NCBI GenBank assembly: GCA_964415045.1 | Contig: CAYPZL010000066.1 | Span: 1 to 25,924, forward strand | DNA from: CAYPZL01 sp964415045 | GTDB taxonomy: Bacteria; Planctomycetota; Phycisphaerae; Sedimentisphaerales; Anaerobacaceae | Length of the DNA: 25,924 nucleotides | Direction of reading: 5' to 3' | Shown here: piece by piece, positions 1 through 7,457 of the stretch | Layout of the letters: every line of letters starts with the position of its first letter | How positions within the stretch are numbered: the first letter of the stretch is position 1 | Made by a program: the position numbers and the translations under genes | Notes under the pieces: model-generated | What the model was told of the DNA's origin: nothing | The model's input: the letters and a program-made list of their open reading frames with translations, nothing else | Database searches by the model: none

Positions 1-59
1 GAACTAAGTTGAAAAGTCTATATCCACACATTCAACTGTCATGAAGCACTAGCGGCCTG

Positions 60-1418
60 ATGAATGCGTGTGGCAATTACGATCTCTACGATTCTCTGGG
101 CAGAACTACCGCTGAGATGCAGACTGCCAGTACGTTCCTCGAAGCCGGTTGGGACTTCGTAGGTGAAACTGAGAACGGCACGGAAGACATCTGGAAGATA
201 ATCGAGGGCCAGACCTACCCGCTCTTGTCCTGGCAGAAGTACGGCGGCAGGACGGGCGAGCCCAATGATCCGTACCTGATTTACACGGCCGAGCACCTCA
301 ACGCCCTCGGTACCGAGCCGAACGACTACGACAAGCACTTCAAGCTCATGGCCGATATCGACCTGTCAGGCTACACGTATGACCGGGCTGTAATTGCCCC
401 GGATATGAACGCTGTAACACTGTGGGATTTTGACGGTACATCGTTCACCGGGGTCTTTTGCGGTAACGGCCATGTGATTTCCAATGTGACCATCACGGGA
501 GACAGCTATCTGGGTCTGTTCGGGCAAACAGGTTCTGGTGCCAGGATTTCCAACCTGGGTCTTGAAGACGTGAGTATCAATGGATTCGGTGATAATGTCG
601 GTAGCCTTATAGGCAGTTTAGGTTTCTGGTATGGCTCAGGTGGAATCCTCGCCAACTGCTATAGCACCGGTACAGTTAGTGGATACTATGACGTCGGTGG
701 CCTCGTGGGCGGGAATAATGGCAGCATCACGTCGAGCTATAGCGCTGGCGTGATGGTCGGGGTTGTTTGTGTTGGCGGCCTTGTAGGCACAAACAACGGT
801 GGTGACATCGCTGCGAGCCACAGCACTGCTTCAGTCAGCGGAGATGCAGCAAACATCGGCGGGCTGGTAGGGAACAACTGGGGTAGCATCACCACAAGTT
901 GCAGTAGAGGGGCAGTCATTGGGGATTTGGCGGTTGGCGGTCTGGTGGGGGAGAACGTAGGTTCTGTAAGCCAATCGTATGCGTACGGCAGTGCCTCAGG
1001 TGAGTACTATGTCGGTGGCCTTGTAGGCTGCAACTACTACCATGGGGAGGGACGCGTGCCTGCCCGGAGCGGAATAGTGACCTACTGCTACAGTACGGGG
1101 GCGGTCAGTGGAGTGGTGTCGGTCGGCGGGTTGGTCGGCGACCGGTCCGACGGGTATGGCCCCATCGCCATCACGAACAGTTTCTGGGATATAGAAACCT
1201 CAGGCCAGAGCCGAATGTGTGGCCAAAACAGCTACCCTAACTGCGACGACGGCTATGGCAAGACCACCGCCGAAATGCAAACCGCCGGCACTTTCTTCGA
1301 AGCCGGCTGGGACTTCATCGACGAAACCGAGAACGGCACGGACGACATCTGGTGGATTCTCGAAGGGCTGGACTATCCGCGGCTGTGGTGGGAGCGCGGC
1401 GGTGATCCGTCGCTTTAG
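60..1418 (+). CDS. GLUG-motif repeat surface protein, 5'-truncated
   Basis: The 452-residue frame contains at least five GLUG repeats, recognised by a recurring GGLVG core followed by N-x-GSI and by S-x-S/G-x-V-S-G. This family is found in large secreted or surface beta-rich proteins, often adhesin-like, and is abundant in Phycisphaerae. No signal peptide is present. Residues 13-50 (TTAEMQTA, EAGWDF, ETENGT, DIW) are a near copy of residues 403-440, the module that closes a GLUG block. The visible start is therefore the tail of an earlier block and the true N-terminus lies upstream. An in-frame TGA at 42-44 cuts the frame inside the residues that should precede TSG. A one-base frameshift near position 45 would restore the register FxxxE-TSG seen at residues 376-381. 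The ATG at 60 has no convincing ribosome binding site and is probably internal. Family identity is firm; start and intactness are not. Confidence 0.82.
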   Translation: MNACGNYDLYDSLGRTTAEMQTASTFLEAGWDFVGETENGTEDIWKIIEGQTYPLLSWQKYGGRTGEPNDPYLIYTAEHLNALGTEPNDYDKHFKLMADIDLSGYTYDRAVIAPDMNAVTLWDFDGTSFTGVFCGNGHVISNVTITGDSYLGLFGQTGSGARISNLGLEDVSINGFGDNVGSLIGSLGFWYGSGGILANCYSTGTVSGYYDVGGLVGGNNGSITSSYSAGVMVGVVCVGGLVGTNNGGDIAASHSTASVSGDAANIGGLVGNNWGSITTSCSRGAVIGDLAVGGLVGENVGSVSQSYAYGSASGEYYVGGLVGCNYYHGEGRVPARSGIVTYCYSTGAVSGVVSVGGLVGDRSDGYGPIAITNSFWDIETSGQSRMCGQNSYPNCDDGYGKTTAEMQTAGTFFEAGWDFIDETENGTDDIWWILEGLDYPRLWWERGGDPSL

Positions 1419-1456
1419 ATCAAACATCAAAGAGCAAATCGCAAAATGGCAGAGCA
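1419..1456 (+). repeat. heptad-periodic degenerate repeat after the GLUG gene
   Basis: Directly after the stop codon the sequence reads as successive 7-mers ATCAAAC, ATCAAAG, AGCAAAT, CGCAAAA. It is A-rich against a GC-rich background. The same 7-nt periodicity recurs at 2147-2295, so this is probably one family of interspersed intergenic repeats. Confidence 0.55.
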
Positions 1457-1511
1457 GTACCACGAATGGGATTGTAGATGAACGTTGGTGCGGGCCGTGA
1501 GGCCCAAGCAT

Positions 1512-1670
1512 TTATTGGGAAGACTGGGGATCGGTTTTTTTGAGAATCTGGCGGACGTGAAACCCGAAAATCTCGGCGGAAAAGACCGCCGAGTCCTCCA
1601 TGCCGCACAGGGCCCGATGGTCTCTCTCGGCCGTCCCGAGAAAGTTCCCGGCCTGCTCACGATCTCTCAT
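1512..1670 (-). pseudogene. truncated HEPN-domain protein, partner of the nucleotidyltransferase
   Basis: The 52-residue frame starts at an ATG overlapping the end of the nucleotidyltransferase gene, with GAGGGAAGG about 8 nt upstream, a typical coupled two-gene arrangement. Its sequence fits the first third of small HEPN proteins: AGNFLGTAERDHRAL matches the first helix and IFGFHVRQILKK matches the usual FHxQQAxEKxLKA stretch. The frame then stops. HEPN partners are normally about 120-130 residues and carry the RNase motif R-x4-6-H near the C-terminus, which is missing. A run of seven A's in the sense strand lies at the break, and the next frame continues with LGLTARTNVH, which could be decayed HEPN sequence. 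A frameshifted or 3'-deleted toxin-like gene is the best reading. Seen: start, overlap and motif. Inferred: loss of function. Confidence 0.6.
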
Positions 1671-1992
1671 AGAGGAGCCTTCCTTCCCTGGCGGCATGAG
1701 CGACAACGTGAGTGCCCGAATCGGCCCATTTCTCGAATTCGTCCCGGCTGTAGACCAGAATGTCCTTCGGGATGCGGAAGGGCCTGAGGACCTTGCGTAT
1801 GCGTTTCAACTCGGACCAGCGATTGCGGTTTGGCCCGAATTTCTGATCCTCAACGATGAGCAAATCGACGTCCGAATCGCCTGTCTGGTTTCCCCGGGCA
1901 CATGAACCGAAAAGGTAGATGCGACGGGGGCCAACCTCTTGCACGATCGCCTGAACCATCGCCTCAATCAGTCGCTCAGACAGGCTTACCAC
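1657..1992 (-). CDS. MntA-type minimal nucleotidyltransferase (antitoxin-like)
   Basis: A 111-residue protein with the pol-beta nucleotidyltransferase signature GS-x10-D-x-D (GSCARGNQTGDSDVDLLIV, residues about 29-47), preceded by IYLF. This is the catalytic core of small standalone nucleotidyltransferases of the MntA class. In the well-studied MntA/HepT pairs the enzyme transfers AMP groups to the HEPN toxin and silences it. The next gene, overlapping by 14 nt, is a HEPN-like fragment, consistent with a former pair. A TTG at 1998 could also start the frame, but AAGGAG sits 6 nt before the GTG at 1992, so I chose the GTG. With the partner apparently broken, this may be a leftover antitoxin or may act on another HEPN protein. 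Fold assignment is very sure; the pairing is inferred. Confidence 0.88.
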   Translation of the reverse strand: MVSLSERLIEAMVQAIVQEVGPRRIYLFGSCARGNQTGDSDVDLLIVEDQKFGPNRNRWSELKRIRKVLRPFRIPKDILVYSRDEFEKWADSGTHVVAHAAREGRLLYERS

Positions 1993-2146
1993 ATTCAACT
2001 CCTTGCATTCGCCTGGATACTGTCCAAATGACTATAATGGATCGAAGGCACCGCGTCCATATCCCTTTGGAGTCAAAGCAGGATACCCCGGTCGAATCTC
2101 GCAGGGAGAAGGGTCGTCTACGTCGGCGGCGGGAGCGCGGGGGCGG

Positions 2147-2295
2147 AAATTCTAATTTCTAAGCCCTAAATTCTAAACAAGTACGAATGACCGAAATTCG
2201 AATGCTCCCAACGGGCGGGGGCGTCGGCTTCGTTTGGGGTTTTTGTCATTCGCGATTTGGATTTGTTTCGGGTTTAGGATTTCGTGCTTCGAGCT
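2147..2295. repeat. inverted pair of heptad-periodic degenerate repeats
   Basis: The left arm (2147-2204) is a chain of 7-mers such as AAATTCT, AATTTCT, AAGCCCT, AAATTCT. The right arm (2230-2295), read on the minus strand, is a chain such as CACGAAA, TCCTAAA, CCCGAAA, CAAATCC and also shares GCGAATGAC-like sequence with the left arm. The arms are diverged reverse complements around a GC-rich spacer (2205-2229). The right arm overlaps the 3' end of the antiporter gene and supplies its final residues and stop codon. I have seen this style of AT-rich 7-nt repeat in Planctomycete intergenic DNA; that recognition is from memory, not a search. Confidence 0.65.
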
Positions 2296-4048
2296 TCCCG
2301 GCCGTGCCGGGCGGTCGGCTGAGGGCGAGCAGGGCGACGATGACGGCGAGGGCCGCGACGATCAGGCTCCACTGCGGCGGCAGGCCGAGGCCGCTGGGCA
2401 GGTAGGCGAGCGCCAGGGCGATGGCGGCGACGAGCAGGCTGTAGGGCAGTTGGGTTCGCACGTGCTGAACGAGATCGCACGAGCTGGCGATGGAGCTCAT
2501 GATGGTGGTGTCGGATATGGGGGAGCAGTGGTCTCCGAAGATGGCGCCGTCCAGGACGGCGCCCAGGCTGATCATGGTGGTCAGGCCGTAGGTGTTACCG
2601 TCGATAGTGAAGGCGATGGGGATGGCGGTCGGCATGAGAATCGCCATGGTTCCGTAGCTCGTTCCCGTGGCGAACGACGTCAGCGAGGCGACCAGGAAGA
2701 GGATCGGGGGGAACAAATACGATGGCACCCGGCCGGCCAGGATGGTTGCCAGGAACTCGCCCGTTCTAAGGGTGTCGCAACAGTTCTTGAGCGACCAGGC
2801 GAGAATCAGGATGACGAACGGGATCATCGCGCGCCGGATGCCCCGCTTGAAGCACTGGATGAGGACGGGCCGACTTACCGCCCCGAACAGTTGGGAGAAG
2901 ATCAGCGCCAGCGTCAGTCCGAACGACGAGGCGCACGCCAGACAAAGCGGCGTATGCGTGGCGTGGCCGATCACCTCGCGCCAATAGATCCAACTGCTCG
3001 GGGAGAGCGTTTCGATGTCCACCGGCTTGGGCGGCATCGCCTCCAGGGGTGTTTCCTGGCTCTTCGCCTGCCACTGCTGCAGATCGTTTCTCAGTTGGGT
3101 CGTCCCATCGAACCAGAGCCCCGTCAGGTGAAACAGCACCAGGCCCGCCAGCGGAATCAGCGCCTTGATGGCCCTGTCGGAGCCTTTGGCCGAGGCCGTC
3201 AGATCGGCCGCACGCGAAGCTGGGGCCTCGTCGTTTGGCTCGTCTGCCTGGGCCCGCGCCTCGGCGGCCTTCATGGGTCCGAAGTCCCGGTTCATGAGAA
3301 TGTGCATGAACACGAACGCGATCATCAGCAGACAGTAGAAGCGAAAGCTCAAGGCGTCGAAAAACATGGCGTATCCGCTCTTTCCGATGCCGAGACTCCC
3401 TCCGATTTCCCCGAGAAGGCCCACTTCAAAGGCGATCCACGTGCTGATTACGGCCAATCCGGCGATGGGGGCGCTGGTGGCGTCGACGAGAAACGCCAGC
3501 TTCTCCCGGCTGATGCGAAACCGGTCGGTGATCGGCTGCATCATCGAGCCAACGACGATGGCGTTGGTGTAGTCGTCGATGAAGCACAGGATCCCCATCA
3601 GGGCGGTCGCCGCCTGAGCGGACCTGCGTCCCTTTATCCACCTCAGGAGCCAGACGATGATCCCTCGGAATCCTCCCGAGGCGATGAGTATCTCGATCAT
3701 CACGAAGATCGGCGGGATGAACGCGAGAATCTGCAGGTAGGTGGCGTCCGTAACCGTTGCGGTGATATGCGTGGCCGATGTCTTGAACCCCTCGTACCAT
3801 GCGGCCGCGTTCAGCGGGGCCCGCGGGACGTGGCTGAGCAGACCGCCCGTGAGGATGGCAATTCCCAGGCTCGGCAGGACCCGGCGCGTCAGAAAGGCCA
3901 GCACGATGGCCAGAACGGGGGGGATCACGCTAAACCAGCGTGCTTCGGCGTCGGCGGCCTGGGCCCGACCGAACCAAGCCGCCACGCCGCATACAGTTGC
4001 AAAAACGACGCCTGCCCCGACGATCCTTGTCTGTACGTTTGTCTTCAA
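2246..4048 (-). CDS. NhaC-family Na+/H+ antiporter
   Basis: About 600 residues with a dozen hydrophobic segments. The segment FIDDYTNAIVVGSMMQPITD (about residue 155) followed by SREKLAFLVDATSAPIA is the conserved core of the NhaC / Na+:H+ antiporter superfamily, with the paired acidic residues DD in the membrane. The C-terminal half repeats the pattern (FATGTSYGTMAILMPTAIPI, GDHCSPISDTTIMSS), as expected for the inverted-repeat fold. It should exchange protons for sodium across the inner membrane in pH and salt homeostasis; the ion is inferred from family. A TTG at 4084 also opens the frame but has no ribosome binding site. GGGAG lies 4 nt before the TTG at 4048, which I prefer. The last 15 or so residues (KLEARNPKPETNPNRE) are encoded by the heptad repeat and are not family sequence, so the original stop may have been replaced. 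The gene stands alone. Confidence 0.92.
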   Translation of the reverse strand: MKTNVQTRIVGAGVVFATVCGVAAWFGRAQAADAEARWFSVIPPVLAIVLAFLTRRVLPSLGIAILTGGLLSHVPRAPLNAAAWYEGFKTSATHITATVTDATYLQILAFIPPIFVMIEILIASGGFRGIIVWLLRWIKGRRSAQAATALMGILCFIDDYTNAIVVGSMMQPITDRFRISREKLAFLVDATSAPIAGLAVISTWIAFEVGLLGEIGGSLGIGKSGYAMFFDALSFRFYCLLMIAFVFMHILMNRDFGPMKAAEARAQADEPNDEAPASRAADLTASAKGSDRAIKALIPLAGLVLFHLTGLWFDGTTQLRNDLQQWQAKSQETPLEAMPPKPVDIETLSPSSWIYWREVIGHATHTPLCLACASSFGLTLALIFSQLFGAVSRPVLIQCFKRGIRRAMIPFVILILAWSLKNCCDTLRTGEFLATILAGRVPSYLFPPILFLVASLTSFATGTSYGTMAILMPTAIPIAFTIDGNTYGLTTMISLGAVLDGAIFGDHCSPISDTTIMSSIASSCDLVQHVRTQLPYSLLVAAIALALAYLPSGLGLPPQWSLIVAALAVIVALLALSRPPGTAGKLEARNPKPETNPNRE

Positions 4049-4388
4049 TAAACTCCCGATCCGGATCCACCCGCTCAACGTCAATATTCTGGGATCGCAC
4101 TATCTGGCAAACAACGGCCGCGTGCATTTTCGCCGAAAACGGTTACGAATCAAGCAGAAACTTGCCGCCGGGGGCAGGCGCATTCGGGCTGCCCCAGCGA
4201 ACTTTGTGGATGCGTTCGCCGTAAGCCTGCGGACGGCAGGTCCGATATATCCGGGGACGAAAGACGCTTTGCGGAGGTAGGCTGCTGTCTTGATGTGGAT
4301 GTCGGTCCGGCTTGCAGTTCGCTCGTAACCTTGCGAAGGTCCAAGTGCTGCGCGTTGTGTCCTGGTTACCCATGTGTCGTGTGTTGCT

Positions 4389-4402
4389 TAATAGTACTAT
4401 TA
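4389..4402. promoter_or_regulatory. 14-bp perfect palindrome, possible operator
   Basis: TAATAGTACTATTA is perfectly self-complementary and lies 13 bp upstream of a candidate -35 box. It is AT-rich in a GC-rich gap, which suits a dimeric repressor site. The rest of the gap 4085-4388 shows no credible gene. Confidence 0.4.
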
Positions 4403-4415
4403 TGTATGTTTTTGC

Positions 4416-4444
4416 TTGACTTTTTTGGTGATGTAGGGTAAAAG
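4416..4444 (+). promoter_or_regulatory. candidate sigma70-like promoter for the small lipoprotein
   Basis: TTGACT is followed after 17 bp by TAAAAG. The -35 is good and the -10 weak. It lies about 90 bp upstream of the lipoprotein start and just downstream of the palindrome. Confidence 0.4.
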
Positions 4445-4534
4445 GGTGATCTCGACTACGGAGAAGGGTCGGTCGACACTGCTCCTGCGGGTGAGACGCC
4501 CGCGAATGTCGTGAAAGCATTTGGAGTGCAAAGT

Positions 4535-4804
4535 ATGAAGATGGTCTTGGTCGCACTGCTCGTTTCATCATGCTTCCTGGTTGGTTGTGCCCCGATGAAT
4601 CGCAAGGGTCTGGTTGCCGCTGGCTATACTCCGGAGTATGCGGACGGGTATGTGGACGGGTATTCAGCCGGCTGCCATATTGTCGGGCATCCGTTTTACC
4701 GCTTTACCAGAGACACGTCGCGCTACGAGCAGGATCATCAGTACAAGCGGGGCTGGGAGGACGGATTCACGATCGCGCGATGTGATTACGCCGCCATCTG
4801 GTGA
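4535..4804 (+). CDS. small lipoprotein with aromatic DGY repeats
   Basis: An 89-residue product beginning with a lysine, a hydrophobic stretch and a lipobox (LVGC, residues 16-19), so it should be exported and lipid-anchored at Cys19. The mature part has a repeated YADGYVDGYSAG pattern and a later YKRGWEDGF, i.e. tyrosine/aspartate/glycine-rich short repeats typical of small surface or periplasmic lipoproteins of unknown role. An upstream in-frame GTG at 4511 is possible, but GGAG 8 nt before the ATG at 4535 and the signal-peptide layout favour the ATG. It is monocistronic, with the PilX-like gene facing it downstream. I do not recognise the family. Export is confident; function is unknown. 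Confidence 0.72.
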   Translation: MKMVLVALLVSSCFLVGCAPMNRKGLVAAGYTPEYADGYVDGYSAGCHIVGHPFYRFTRDTSRYEQDHQYKRGWEDGFTIARCDYAAIW

Positions 4805-4961
4805 GACCGGGCCGTTTCATCCACAGTCTTGAGCGATTCTCTACGCCATTCCCACATGCCGGCACCTGCGCGGGCGGTACGTCCTGGTCGCGGGCGGGCG
4901 GCGGCGTCAGACCGCGATTGGCCAACCGTCTCCATGCGTTTTTGCGGGTGTGGTTCTGCGC

Positions 4962-6323
4962 TTAGTATATCATGGCATAGGACGACGGCTCGTATTCCAA
5001 CACTCGCAGCAGGTCAAAGCCTGCGGGGATCTCGACCATAGCGGTGCGGTCGAAATCCATGGAGATGTTACCGTTGACGACGGTCGGGTCTTGCGAGTAG
5101 CTGATCATCGTGCCTTTGACGGTGGCGCTAGCGTTGGCCGAGAAGTACATGCTGCTTGCGGCCATGACGCCGTTGACTGAGGCGAAGTTGCCCGTAAACG
5201 AGACGCCGAAGCCCGGCGCGATGATCGAAGAGCCCTGCTCCTGTCGGATGGCGTCGAACTGCGAGTCGGCGGGGTAGGGCCCGGAAGAGAAGTTGCCCTC
5301 GAACTTGATCGCGTTGGTGCCCGGATTGGCGGCATTGCCGTCGGCAACGATGAGTCCCTGCAACTCCACATTCTTGGCAAACGTTACGACATTGGGCTGT
5401 TCGATGAACAGGATGCCCTGAACGATCACGTTGCCGGTGAACGTGGGGTTCATGCCGGCGGGGATGACCTGGTTGGCCAGCGTAGTTCCCGGGGCCGCCA
5501 GGACGGCGGGGTTTACGTTGCCGCCGGTGGCGTACGACTGGAACGGTGCTGTCTGCGGAACGGGGAACTCCACCTGATCGGCGCCGATGTTAACGTGGTT
5601 GTCGATGGCCGTTTGCCCGTGGTCGCCGGCGATTTGCACGTCGCCCTGAAAGTCCACCGTGCCAAGTGGGTTGCCGATGTCGATATTGCCGTCGAAATTG
5701 CTGTTCCCGCCGACCTGGACCGCCAGAACGTCGCTGAGACTCTCGATGTAGATGTCGGCTTCCCAGTTTTCGGCCGCTCCCGTCAGCGTGGGGTTCTGCG
5801 GGAAATTGAGCGCGCCCTTGGTGGCCAGGCCGTAATCGAAGATCGGGAATTTGTATGGCTCGATACTGAAGTCGACTTTGATCGTCCGGGCCATTTCCCC
5901 GCTGGTCCCCCGCACCGTGGCCGTAAGCACGTTGGGTGTGCATGGATCGCAGCTCAGCACAGCAGTGAAGCTGCGCCCGGTCGCGGCGTCCAGCGTGACG
6001 CTGGGGATGGTGCCGTCGTTCTGGATCGTCATGTTGGTGATGCCGTTTGCCAGCAGGTCGGCGCGTGCTTCAGTGATAACCGTGCTGAAATACTGGGCCG
6101 GCGGCGTGGAACTGGGCATCGTTACCCGGCTGAGCCAGTAGCGAATGGTCTCAAGTCCGGACTCGGCGCTGGCGAAGGCCTGATTGGCTCCCCGCTGGTT
6201 ATCTGCGATTTCGACGTTGGCGCCGGAGATGGCCGCAAGGCCGACCGCCAGCGCGGAACAGACCACCAGGACAACCATGCAGACGATCAGCGCACTTCCG
6301 TTCTGAAGCGTACGCGATTTCAT
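4962..6323 (-). CDS. PilX-like pilus assembly / pseudopilin-class protein with beta-rich C-terminus
   Basis: The 453-residue protein starts with a short basic peptide and a hydrophobic helix (SALIVCMVVLVVCSALAVGL, residues 10-29), then NVEIADNQRGANQAFASAES (36-55). This matches the PilX N-terminal domain, whose hallmarks are a TM helix and an 'A..AAE(S)GL' heptad. PilX-type minor pilins or pseudopilins take part in type IV pilus or type II secretion fibres in the envelope. The remaining 350 residues are glycine/asparagine-rich with short alternating beta segments (NFDGNIDIGN, VDFQGDVQI, TFTGNVIVQG), suggesting a beta-solenoid domain as in other planctomycete PilX-like proteins. AGGGGAG sits 7 nt before the ATG, so the start is secure. 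Transcription is divergent from the lipoprotein gene at 6580. Assignment of the N-terminus is good; the C-terminal fold is inferred. Confidence 0.8.
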   Translation of the reverse strand: MKSRTLQNGSALIVCMVVLVVCSALAVGLAAISGANVEIADNQRGANQAFASAESGLETIRYWLSRVTMPSSTPPAQYFSTVITEARADLLANGITNMTIQNDGTIPSVTLDAATGRSFTAVLSCDPCTPNVLTATVRGTSGEMARTIKVDFSIEPYKFPIFDYGLATKGALNFPQNPTLTGAAENWEADIYIESLSDVLAVQVGGNSNFDGNIDIGNPLGTVDFQGDVQIAGDHGQTAIDNHVNIGADQVEFPVPQTAPFQSYATGGNVNPAVLAAPGTTLANQVIPAGMNPTFTGNVIVQGILFIEQPNVVTFAKNVELQGLIVADGNAANPGTNAIKFEGNFSSGPYPADSQFDAIRQEQGSSIIAPGFGVSFTGNFASVNGVMAASSMYFSANASATVKGTMISYSQDPTVVNGNISMDFDRTAMVEIPAGFDLLRVLEYEPSSYAMIY

Positions 6324-6395
6324 TTTTTTCTCCCCTGCAGAAATCGTGTGTACGGTGTGTAGCTGTCTGAACTTCTACAACGCGTGTCCAAACAA

Positions 6396-6424
6396 AGCAT
6401 AATAAACACCGTTCCACATACAAA
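6396..6424 (-). promoter_or_regulatory. candidate promoter of the PilX-like gene
   Basis: On the minus strand TTTGTA and TATGCT are separated by 17 bp, about 70 bp upstream of the ATG at 6323. Confidence 0.4.
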
Positions 6425-6498
6425 GAAGCGCGCAGCCGGACCGGATGTGCGCCCTTCGGGCCTCCTCCGTGCCTCAGGGGGGATTGCCCGCTCGCTAT

Positions 6499-6527
6499 TT
6501 GGTACCAGGCCAAACGGTTCGTAGACT
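6499..6527 (+). promoter_or_regulatory. candidate promoter of the lysine-rich lipoprotein gene
   Basis: TTGGTA and TAGACT are separated by 17 bp, about 50 bp upstream of the ATG at 6580. With the minus-strand site at 6396-6424 it makes a divergent promoter region. Confidence 0.4.
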
Positions 6528-6579
6528 ATGTGGGGAAACTCGCATCGCCTCTGTCTCGAGTTTTTGTGGGGGATCAGAC

Positions 6580-6990
6580 ATGGGTTCAAACCGTTCGTTC
6601 CTGCTGAGAACCACCTGTGCCCTGGCGATCGTGATCCTGGCGTCATGCGACTCGGTGAGCGTCTATCGCATACCGGCGCCGCATCGGGGGCCGGGGGTCG
6701 GCCATGGCCCGCCTGCCCACGCCAAGGCGCACGGCTATCGGCGCAAGCAGGTCCACGGCTACGAGATGGTCTACGATTCCAGTCTCGGCCTCTACGTGGT
6801 CGTCGGAATGTCCGATTGCTATTATCACGAGGGCTATTTCTACCGCCTGCACGGCGGCGTCTGGGAAATCAGCCTGCGGGCTTGCGACTGGAGTCCTGCA
6901 GGCGCCAGGCCGCTGCCGCCCGGGCTCCAGGCCAAAGGGAAGACCAAGGCCAAATCCAAGGGCTTTGCCAAGGGCAAGGGCAAGTTTTGA
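6580..6990 (+). CDS. small lipoprotein with lysine-rich tail
   Basis: The 136-residue product has a signal peptide ending in a lipobox (LASC, residues 20-23). The central part (about residues 56-105) contains YEMVYDSSLGLYVVVG, YYHEGYFYRLHGGVWEI and a tryptophan-rich end, a compact tyrosine-rich domain seen in many small exported proteins. The last 20 residues are almost only K, G, A and S (KGKTKAKSKG), a basic tail that could bind nucleic acid, acidic polysaccharide or the cell surface. The ATG at 6580 is preceded by a GGGGGA ribosome binding site; upstream in-frame codons lack one and would bury the signal peptide. A strong terminator follows at 7025-7071. Export is confident; role unknown. 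Confidence 0.75.
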   Translation: MGSNRSFLLRTTCALAIVILASCDSVSVYRIPAPHRGPGVGHGPPAHAKAHGYRRKQVHGYEMVYDSSLGLYVVVGMSDCYYHEGYFYRLHGGVWEISLRACDWSPAGARPLPPGLQAKGKTKAKSKGFAKGKGKF

Positions 6991-7024
6991 TCGTAACACC
7001 GGCGTGAGCCGGACAATTTGGTGT

Positions 7025-7071
7025 GTGGCACGCGCCGTTCCGCCGCCTCAGGTGCGTGCCACCGTTTTTTT
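7025..7071 (+). terminator. rho-independent terminator of the lysine-rich lipoprotein gene
   Basis: A perfect 9-bp stem (GTGGCACGC at 7025-7033 with GCGTGCCAC at 7054-7062) is followed by a run of seven T's at 7065-7071. It is the clearest terminator in the window. Confidence 0.85.
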
Positions 7072-7142
7072 GTATCCCCTCTGACACGCGCTCAAACTCT
7101 TCGCATTTCCTGGTGCCGCGCTTCATTGATCGTGCGACCACA

Positions 7143-7219
7143 GGTTGCTTCGCTTGGCTGGCAATGACCGGGAAGGCTCGTGTATGTCATTGCGAGAAGC
7201 GTAGCGACGAGGCAATCTC
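7143..7219. repeat. inverted repeat of the 'GTCATTGCGAG...GAGGCAATC' type
   Basis: GGTTGCTTCGC and GGCAATGAC (7143-7168) face GTCATTGCGAGAAGCG and GAGGCAATC (7186-7219), giving an imperfect long stem. This matches a common interspersed repeat of many bacterial genomes (core CATTGCGAG with AGGCAATC). The rest of the gap to 7457 is GC-rich with no convincing gene; a CGGCCGGCTGGCGCCGGCC hairpin lies near 7380-7400. Confidence 0.7.
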
Positions 7220-7457
7220 CTCGCGCATGGCTGCGGAACCTGCGAAATGCCGTGCGGATTCTGCGTGACTGCCGGCGCGTGGGGATGGCGCAGACGGGCT
7301 CAGGGGCGTCGGCGCTGGTGGCGGGGAGACTGTATGCCGGGTTCGGCGGTGTGCCCTTGACGCCGGAGCGTCCTGGCGGCCGGCTGGCGCCGGCCACGCT
7401 GTCGGGTTCCGGAGCTTCCAATCGAACCAATCGGACGGGGAGCAGTCCGCCGGGCCG

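Noticed and set aside
20..30. DnaA-box-like TATATCCACA near the left edge
   Set aside because: One imperfect copy, no cluster of boxes and no dnaA or dnaN nearby.
2234..4051. 605-codon open frame on the plus strand opposite the antiporter gene
   Set aside because: Its product is an Arg/Gly/Asp/Gln-rich low-complexity translation with no domain, while the minus strand encodes a clear NhaC protein. It is a GC-driven shadow frame.
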